Origin: JANNVK01 sp031414415
GTDB lineage: Bacteria > Acidobacteriota > Blastocatellia > Pyrinomonadales > Pyrinomonadaceae
Assembly (NCBI GenBank): GCA_031414415.1
Contig: JANNVK010000125.1
Location: 1-17,007, forward strand
DNA length: 17,007 nucleotides
Direction of reading: 5' to 3'
A program made the position numbers and the translations under genes. Each line of letters begins with the position of its first letter. Position 1 is the stretch's first letter. This document shows, in pieces, positions 12,543 through 17,007 of the stretch. Under the pieces are notes generated by a model. That model was not told where the DNA came from, ran no database searches, and saw nothing but the letters and a program-made list of their open reading frames with translations.

Positions 12543-14753
12543 ATGATTCGAATTGAAGATGTAATAGAAAAAGTTAAAAATAATCGCCCAAATGCAGACA
12601 CAGAACTGATTCGGCGTGCTTATCTTTTTTCTGCATTATATCATCGCGGACAAAAGCGAGCTTCTGGAGAACCATATCTTATTCACCCGCTCGAAGTGGC
12701 TGATTTATTGGCTGATATGCGTTTAGATGAAGTTTCAGTTTCGACTGGTTTGTTGCACGACGTTGTTGAAGATACTTTAGTCGATCTTGAAACATTACGA
12801 AGTTATTTTGGAGATGAGATCACAAAACTAGTTGATGGACTTACCAAAATTGCTCACATAAGTAATCTTTCAAAAGAAAAACAACAGGCTGAAAACGTCC
12901 GAAAAATGGTTTTGGCAATGATAACCGATGTGCGTGTGGTTTTAATCAAACTCGCTGACCGACTTCATAATATGCGAACCATGACGTTTTTGAAACCAGA
13001 AAAGCGTGCCAGAATATCTCAAGAAACGCTTGATATTTATGCACCTATTGCCCACCGACTTGGTATGGGAAAAATGCGAAGCGAACTCGAAGACTTGTCG
13101 TTTCAAAATCTCTATCCTGCTGACTACAAACAGCTTAGTGACATTGTTGACGCGAAAAGAAATCAACTTGAAGATACTTTAGGTAAAATTACTGAAACAA
13201 TTAGAACAAATTTAAACGAAAATGAAGTTCCATTCGTCGAAGTTCAGGGTCGCGTAAAACGCCTTTATTCTCTGTGGAAAAAACTGAAAAAAAGAGACCT
13301 CACAATTGAACAAGTTTACGACTTAATTGCTGCCCGAATTATTACTCAAAATGACAGAAAATATTGTTACCTAACTTTGAGTGTTATCCACAATGTCTGG
13401 ACTCCTGTTCCTGAAAGGTTCAAGGATTGGATTGCAACTCCGAGAGACAACCTTTATCAATCGCTTCATACCTCAGTAATTAGCGATAGTGGACAAGCCT
13501 TTGAAGTTCAAATCAGAACTGAAGAAATGCATCACGTTGCCGAAGAAGGTGTGGCTGCACATTGGAAATATAAAGAGAAAAAACTCGGTAAACAAGAAGA
13601 TGATGACAATCTTGATTCTTTGCGAAAAACCGTTGAAAAATTATTATTACCTTTGGTTGAATCTACCGAAGATGGGCAAGATTCGCAAGAGTTTATTGAG
13701 TCTTTAAAATTAGATCTTTATCCCAAAGACATTTTTGCTTTTACACCAATGGGCAAGGTTATCCAGTTGCCACGCGGTGCAACTCCGATTGATTTTGCCT
13801 ATGCAATTCATTCAAAAGTTGGAGACACTTGTAATGGTTCTAAAATAAATGGACGGATAATGCCACTTCGTTCTGAGATTAAAAATGGTGATGTTTTAGA
13901 AATTCTTACGAGTCCTAATTCTAATCCAACAAGAGATTGGTTAAATTTTGCGGTAACGGCACGTGCAAAAAATCGCATTCGTCAGTGGATTTCTAACCAG
14001 CAACGCGAGGAATCAATCGAAACCGGGCGAAAAATGCTTTCGCAAGAGGCAGAGAAATTCAGAGTTTCGGCGAAAAAACTTTTGAATGATGAAGATGGTC
14101 TCAAAAGAGTCGCAAATGATTATGGACTTGGCAGAATTGACGATTTATTCGCCTCGATTGGTTATGGAAAAACCTTATCGAGAAATGTTTTAGGGAAATA
14201 TTTTGGTAAAGAAAAATTTGAAGAACTTGATCCTGAGAAAAAGAAAGATTCGGCGATTCAAACAACAGTTAAAGCCGTAAAAAAACTCGTTGGATTTTCG
14301 GAAGATACAATTATAGTCAAAGGTGTCGATAATTTGCTAATTAATCGTGCGAACTGCTGTAATCCGCTTAAAGGCGAAGACATTGTCGGCTATATCTCGC
14401 TAGGAAAAGGGATTGTTGTTCATAACCAACGTTGTAAAAATGTTGGACAATTAATGGTCAATCGTGAACGAATTGTTGATGTTGAATGGGCAAAAATTGA
14501 CGATAAAAAAGATGTTTCTGCGGTTCGTCTTTTGGCGATAACAGAAAACCGGACTGGAATGCTTGCTGGAATTTCAAATGCAATTGCTGAAATAAAAACA
14601 AGCATCCGTGATGCACGTGCAAGTATTTCTAATTCTAATCAAGGACAAATTGAATTAACTGTCGAGGTTTTTGATGTCAAGCATCTCGAAAAAGTAATAA
14701 GTTCGATGAAAAATGTCCAAGGAGTATTAGATGTTGAGCGGTTGAATGGTTAA
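12543..14753 (+). CDS. rel: Bifunctional (p)ppGpp synthetase/hydrolase (Rel/SpoT)
   Basis: This enzyme makes and destroys the alarmone (p)ppGpp in the stringent response. The 736 residues have all domains. The HD hydrolase domain (about 25-180) keeps IHPLEVA (His48) and HDVVED (72-77). The synthetase domain (about 235-345) has RVKRLYSLWKK, RFKD (292-295), YQSLHT (305-310) and EVQIRTEEMHHVAEEGVAAHWKY-type residues. TGS covers 397-457, the zinc-finger-like domain has C605, C606, H627 and C631, and ACT covers about 660-735. Intact HD residues and the RFKD (RXKD-type) loop indicate a bifunctional Rel rather than a synthetase-only RelA. No second rel gene is in the window. The start is the first ATG after an in-frame stop at 12516-12518. 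There is no Shine-Dalgarno and the preceding terminator is 6 bases away. Confidence 0.97.
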   Translation: MIRIEDVIEKVKNNRPNADTELIRRAYLFSALYHRGQKRASGEPYLIHPLEVADLLADMRLDEVSVSTGLLHDVVEDTLVDLETLRSYFGDEITKLVDGLTKIAHISNLSKEKQQAENVRKMVLAMITDVRVVLIKLADRLHNMRTMTFLKPEKRARISQETLDIYAPIAHRLGMGKMRSELEDLSFQNLYPADYKQLSDIVDAKRNQLEDTLGKITETIRTNLNENEVPFVEVQGRVKRLYSLWKKLKKRDLTIEQVYDLIAARIITQNDRKYCYLTLSVIHNVWTPVPERFKDWIATPRDNLYQSLHTSVISDSGQAFEVQIRTEEMHHVAEEGVAAHWKYKEKKLGKQEDDDNLDSLRKTVEKLLLPLVESTEDGQDSQEFIESLKLDLYPKDIFAFTPMGKVIQLPRGATPIDFAYAIHSKVGDTCNGSKINGRIMPLRSEIKNGDVLEILTSPNSNPTRDWLNFAVTARAKNRIRQWISNQQREESIETGRKMLSQEAEKFRVSAKKLLNDEDGLKRVANDYGLGRIDDLFASIGYGKTLSRNVLGKYFGKEKFEELDPEKKKDSAIQTTVKAVKKLVGFSEDTIIVKGVDNLLINRANCCNPLKGEDIVGYISLGKGIVVHNQRCKNVGQLMVNRERIVDVEWAKIDDKKDVSAVRLLAITENRTGMLAGISNAIAEIKTSIRDARASISNSNQGQIELTVEVFDVKHLEKVISSMKNVQGVLDVERLNG

Positions 14754-14771
14754 TTCTAACTCGCTTTTTTT
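14737..14771 (+). terminator. Possible weak terminator overlapping the rel stop region
   Basis: AGCGGTT near the end of rel can pair with AACTCGCT (14758-14765) with one bulged base, followed by a run of seven T (14765-14771). The stem is short (7 pairs), so this is tentative. Confidence 0.35.
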
Positions 14772-14801
14772 CTTAAGTTTTGTTAGTATTTATGTTTTGT
14801 T

Positions 14802-15179
14802 ATGAATAAAATTGTATCCACAGAAAAAGCACCAAGTGCAATCGGTCCATATTCACAAGCAATTATTTCAGGAAACACTGTTTATGTCTCAGGACAAATT
14901 CCGATAAATCCTGAAACAGGCGAATTTGTTTCCGATGATGTTGTTTTACAAACCGAACAGGTTTTGAAAAATTTAACTGAAGTTTTGTTAGCCGCGGGAA
15001 GTAATCTTAACCAGGTTGTAAAAACGACCGTTTTTTTGGCTGATATGAATGACTTTGCAGCTGTTAATGAAGTTTATGCAAGTTTTTTTGGTGAAAATAA
15101 ACCAGCACGAGCAACCGTTCAAGCCGCTCGTTTGCCAAGAGATGCAAGAGTTGAGATTGATTGCATCGCAACAACGTAA
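14802..15179 (+). CDS. ridA: RidA family enamine/imine deaminase
   Basis: RidA hydrolyses reactive 2-aminoacrylate and related enamines released by PLP enzymes, protecting the cell from damage. The 125 residues are the normal family length and cover the whole trimeric YjgF fold. Visible signatures are GPYSQA (15-20), VYVSGQIP (27-34), PARATV with Arg103 and ARVEIDCIA with Glu118. Arg103 and Glu118 correspond to Arg105 and Glu120 of E. coli RidA, the substrate-binding and catalytic residues, so deaminase activity is expected. It follows rel by 48 bases with no ribosome site (TTTTGTT before the ATG). Its stop codon lies inside the T-run of the opposite-strand rpmB terminator. Confidence 0.96.
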   Translation: MNKIVSTEKAPSAIGPYSQAIISGNTVYVSGQIPINPETGEFVSDDVVLQTEQVLKNLTEVLLAAGSNLNQVVKTTVFLADMNDFAAVNEVYASFFGENKPARATVQAARLPRDARVEIDCIATT

Positions 15180-15209
15180 AAAAGCCAAGTGCGAAATTTC
15201 GCACTTGGC
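15178..15209 (-). terminator. Terminator of rpmB, overlapping the ridA stop codon
   Basis: A perfect 26-bp palindrome (15184-15209, starting GCCAAGTGCG and ending CGCACTTGGC) gives a 10-bp GC-rich stem around AAATTT. On the - strand it is followed by six T (15183-15178), the classical intrinsic terminator form, 33 bases after the rpmB stop. On the + strand the bases after it are mostly A, so it is less likely to stop ridA transcripts efficiently. Confidence 0.85.
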
Positions 15210-15241
15210 AGTTAAAAAGAATTTTAGTTTTATAAAGTTAA

Positions 15242-15436
15242 TTACGCAGCTTTGACAATTTTGCCGCCTTTTATGCAACGAGTGCAGACTTTCATTTTGC
15301 CTGCTCCGCCAGCATCCAAGCGAACCCGAACTGATTGCAGATTCGGATTAAACCGTCGGCGAGTTTTGTTATTAGCGTGGGAAACATTGTTTCCAAATTG
15401 TGGACCTTTTCCACATACATCACAGCGTTTAGCCAT
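15242..15436 (-). CDS. rpmB: 50S ribosomal protein L28
   Basis: L28 is a small protein of the large ribosomal subunit. The 64-residue product begins MAKRCDVCGKGPQFGNNVSH and contains the family core NNKTRRRFNPNLQ, all typical for L28. It is the zinc-binding (C+) form: C5-DV-C8 and C51-TR-C54 make a four-cysteine ribbon. Many bacteria also have zinc-free copies for zinc-poor conditions; whether this one does cannot be seen here. A good GGAGG ribosome site lies at 15451-15447, with a 10-base gap before the start. It is the only - strand gene in the window and stands alone, with its own promoter and terminator. Confidence 0.97.
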   Translation of the reverse strand: MAKRCDVCGKGPQFGNNVSHANNKTRRRFNPNLQSVRVRLDAGGAGKMKVCTRCIKGGKIVKAA

Positions 15437-15461
15437 TTTTAAAGTGCCTCCAAATGAATTC

Positions 15462-15467
15462 TATAAT
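15462..15467 (+). promoter_or_regulatory. Possible -10 box for the SurA-like gene
   Basis: A perfect TATAAT lies 118 bases before the preferred start of the downstream gene. The best -35 match (TTAAAG, 15439-15444, 17-bp spacer) is poor, so this is tentative. Confidence 0.3.
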
Positions 15468-15481
15468 AACGAGGTTAATGA

Positions 15482-15503
15482 AGTTTGAAATATTTTTCAA
15501 ACT
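15482..15503. repeat. Perfect 9-bp inverted repeat between divergent genes
   Basis: AGTTTGAAA and TTTCAAACT flank TATT. It lies between rpmB and the SurA-like gene, downstream of the proposed rpmB promoter and so inside the rpmB leader RNA. It could be a DNA operator or an RNA hairpin; neither can be decided from sequence. Confidence 0.55.
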
Positions 15504-15514
15504 CAAAAACGTAA

Positions 15515-15542
15515 AGTATAGCAAAAAAAGATAATAAATCAA
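15515..15542 (-). promoter_or_regulatory. Sigma-70-type promoter for rpmB
   Basis: On the - strand TTGATT (15542-15537) is followed after 16 bases by TATACT (15520-15515), a 5-of-6 match to TATAAT. Transcription would start near 15508, giving a leader of about 70 bases that includes the 9-bp inverted repeat. Confidence 0.55.
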
Positions 15543-15584
15543 GTAATGATGAATTTTGTTAATTTCGAAGGAGTAAGAGCCAAA

Positions 15585-16832
15585 GTGCAAAAGTTTAATT
15601 TTAAGTTTATTTCAATCGCAATTGTTGCGATTTCTTTCCTTTTTTCAATCGCCTGCGATCCTAAAAAAGGTCCAAACACTGCTGGTGAAAAAGCAGCTAC
15701 TGTAAATGGTAAAACCATTGCGATGGAAGAAGTTGAAAGAGCTGTTAAAGGTCAATTTCAAGGTCAAGAAGCTAAAATGTCACCACTTGAACTTGCCAAT
15801 TCGCGACTATCTGCTTTGCAAAACCTCGTAACCCAAGAAGTTATGTATCAAAAAGCCGAAAAAGAACAAACTGTTCCTAAGGATGAAGATGTTTTAGCTG
15901 AATTTAATAAAATTAAAACATCTAGTGGAAGATCGGCTGAAGAATTCGATAAAGGAATGAAAGAAGCTGGTGAAACTGAAGAATCAGCCAAAGAAGCGAT
16001 TAAAAGAAAGATTGCTGTTGATAAATTAATTGAAAAAGTAACATCAAAAGTTGAACCACCAAAAGATAGTGAAATTCAGGCATTTTATGAAGGTAACAGA
16101 GAAGCCTTCGTAAAAAAGAAAGGTGTCAAATTAGCAATGATTGTTGTTGACCCATCTAAAACAAGTGAAGATGATAAGACGGTTGATGAAACAAGTGCTG
16201 TTCAAAGGGCAAACGAAATAGTTAATCAAATATCAAATCCTGGAGTTGATTTTGCTTCCGTTGCACGAGAAAAAAGTGAAGATCAACAAAGTAAAATTCA
16301 AGGTGGTGACGTTGGTTATGTTTCAGAAGATGAATTGAAACAAAATTTCCCGCCTGAGGTTGCTGCTAATTTGATGAATCCTCAATTTCCAATTGGTCGC
16401 TCAATGGGAACTAGAATGCAAGGCAAAATCTTTATTCTGAAACTACAGGAGAGAAGTGATAAAGACGAAGCATTGACTCTTGAAAGTCCCGGAATGAGAC
16501 AACAAACGACCGAAACTTTAATTAACGCAAGGAAAGAATTATTGAAAGCCTCTTATGTTGCAGTTTCAATGAATGAAGCTAAAGTTGAAAATTTCTTGGC
16601 GAAGCGTGTGGTTGATAATCCGAATGAGTTAAGTGGTGCAAGACCTGCTTCAACTGAAACATCAAATTCAAATTCGGCAAACACAAATTCAGCTTCTCCT
16701 GCTAATTCAAATACCAACACAAACGCGGCAAAAAAAGAAGCTAATAACAAAGTTGAACCAAAAAAAGAAGAAGCTAAAAACAAAAACGTAGCTTCAAACA
16801 CAAACGCTGCTTCAGCTAACGCAACGAAGTAG
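15585..16832 (+). CDS. SurA-like lipoprotein with a degenerate parvulin domain
   Basis: The preferred start is GTG 15585, because AAGGAG (15568-15573) lies 11 bases before it and the product then opens with a normal lipoprotein signal ending LFSIAC (Cys24). An ATG at 15546 adds 13 residues but has no ribosome site. Counting from the GTG (415 residues), a SurA-type N-terminal helical domain covers about 35-155, a parvulin (PpiC) domain about 178-290 with GGDVGYVSEDELKQNFP, then a helix and an Asn/Ala/Ser/Lys-rich tail (about 355-415). Related SurA/PrsA proteins assist folding of exported proteins in the periplasm. The two His residues usual in active parvulins (in HIL and GYHI) appear replaced (KLAMIVV, GKIFILKL), so chaperone activity without isomerase activity is more likely. 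Asp follows the lipid Cys. Confidence 0.85.
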   Translation: MQKFNFKFISIAIVAISFLFSIACDPKKGPNTAGEKAATVNGKTIAMEEVERAVKGQFQGQEAKMSPLELANSRLSALQNLVTQEVMYQKAEKEQTVPKDEDVLAEFNKIKTSSGRSAEEFDKGMKEAGETEESAKEAIKRKIAVDKLIEKVTSKVEPPKDSEIQAFYEGNREAFVKKKGVKLAMIVVDPSKTSEDDKTVDETSAVQRANEIVNQISNPGVDFASVAREKSEDQQSKIQGGDVGYVSEDELKQNFPPEVAANLMNPQFPIGRSMGTRMQGKIFILKLQERSDKDEALTLESPGMRQQTTETLINARKELLKASYVAVSMNEAKVENFLAKRVVDNPNELSGARPASTETSNSNSANTNSASPANSNTNTNAAKKEANNKVEPKKEEAKNKNVASNTNAASANATK

Positions 16833-16854
16833 TTTCAGTCAGAATTAACACGAG

Positions 16855-16918
16855 GTAGTCAGTAATTGACGATTTTGTTTCGGAGAATTACCGAAATCCA
16901 ATTTTCATTACTGGCTAC
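16855..16918 (+). terminator. Long hairpin between the SurA-like gene and an ABC ATPase gene
   Basis: GTAGTCAGTAAT (16855-16866) and ATTACTGGCTAC (16907-16918) form a 12-bp stem with one G-U pair. A smaller hairpin, TTTCGG and CCGAAA (16878-16883 and 16891-16896), is nested in the loop. TATTTTT follows and leads directly into the ATG at 16926. It may terminate the upstream transcript or act as an attenuator for the next gene. Confidence 0.55.
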
Positions 16919-16925
16919 TATTTTT

Positions 16926-17007
16926 ATGCTATTTAGACTTTCAGAAATATCAAAATCATACGCAGGAACCGAAATCCTGAAAGACGTATCGTTTCAAGTA
17001 AACATCA
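16926..17007 (+). CDS. ABC ATPase, probably ABC-F type, N-terminal fragment
   Basis: Only the first 27 codons are inside the window; the gene runs off the end. The sequence MLFRLSEISKSYAGTEILKD followed by VSFQVNI is the typical first strand pair of an ABC nucleotide-binding domain (the KSYAGTEIL A-loop region with its aromatic Tyr12), just before the Walker A motif. The start of the domain at residue 1 and the MLFRLSEISKSY style suggest the ABC-F group (translation factors such as EttA/Uup), but a transporter ATPase is possible. No Shine-Dalgarno is visible, and a hairpin ends 7 bases before the ATG. Confidence 0.7.
   Translation, partial: MLFRLSEISKSYAGTEILKDVSFQVNI

Noticed and set aside
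15546..15584. ATG start for the SurA-like protein
   Set aside because: It has no ribosome site and puts 20 residues before the hydrophobic core of the signal peptide; GTG 15585 has AAGGAG at a reasonable distance.

Overview
The window is 17 kb of AT-rich, gene-dense chromosome from a Gram-negative (diderm) bacterium. It carries SecD/SecF/YajC, a TonB-ExbB-ExbD energy transduction set, a SurA-like periplasmic lipoprotein, a queuine tRNA-ribosyltransferase and a single bifunctional Rel enzyme. The protein style (Rel and Der sequences, tandem ExbD genes behind a proline-rich TonB, an L28 with four zinc-ligand cysteines) and the gene order fit Acidobacteriota, perhaps the Blastocatellia. That placement is an inference from memory of the families, not a search result. 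All recognisable genes are on the + strand except rpmB.

Layout. Positions 1-200 hold what looks like the broken tail of a tyrosine recombinase. Next come a secreted protein of unknown function (271-903), the ribosome-assembly GTPase Der (977-2326) and a membrane protein that joins a MauE/DoxX-like domain to two thioredoxin-like domains (2452-3939). A block of 7-bp tandem repeats follows (3978-4172) and abuts tgt (4183-5424), which leads into yajC, secD and secF (5505-8642). A 305-bp gap with a good sigma-70-type promoter precedes a second cluster: tonB, exbB, exbD, exbD and a TPR-type lipoprotein (8948-12464). A strong hairpin terminator lies directly before rel (12543-14753), followed by ridA (14802-15179). 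rpmB runs the other way (15436-15242), with its own terminator against ridA and a promoter shared back-to-back with a SurA-like lipoprotein gene (15585-16832). The window ends in the first 27 codons of an ABC ATPase gene.

How the genes work together. Two envelope systems dominate: the SecDF-YajC complex that uses proton-motive force to complete protein export, and a TonB/ExbBD motor that passes the same energy to the outer membrane. The secreted thioredoxin-like protein and the SurA-like lipoprotein would act on proteins exported by Sec. Der, Tgt, Rel, RidA and L28 are translation and stress housekeeping functions.

The most unusual feature is a family of heptanucleotide tandem repeats in several sequence versions and both orientations. 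Four arrays are visible. Two lie close upstream of start codons, one lies just after a stop codon, and one is inside the tgt coding sequence, where nine 7-bp units add 21 in-frame codons to an otherwise normal enzyme. A second pattern is that about half of the genes have no visible Shine-Dalgarno sequence, and two of these start a few bases after a hairpin with a T-rich tail. I see no CRISPR array, tRNA, rRNA or intact mobile element. I did not find a clearly new multi-gene system.
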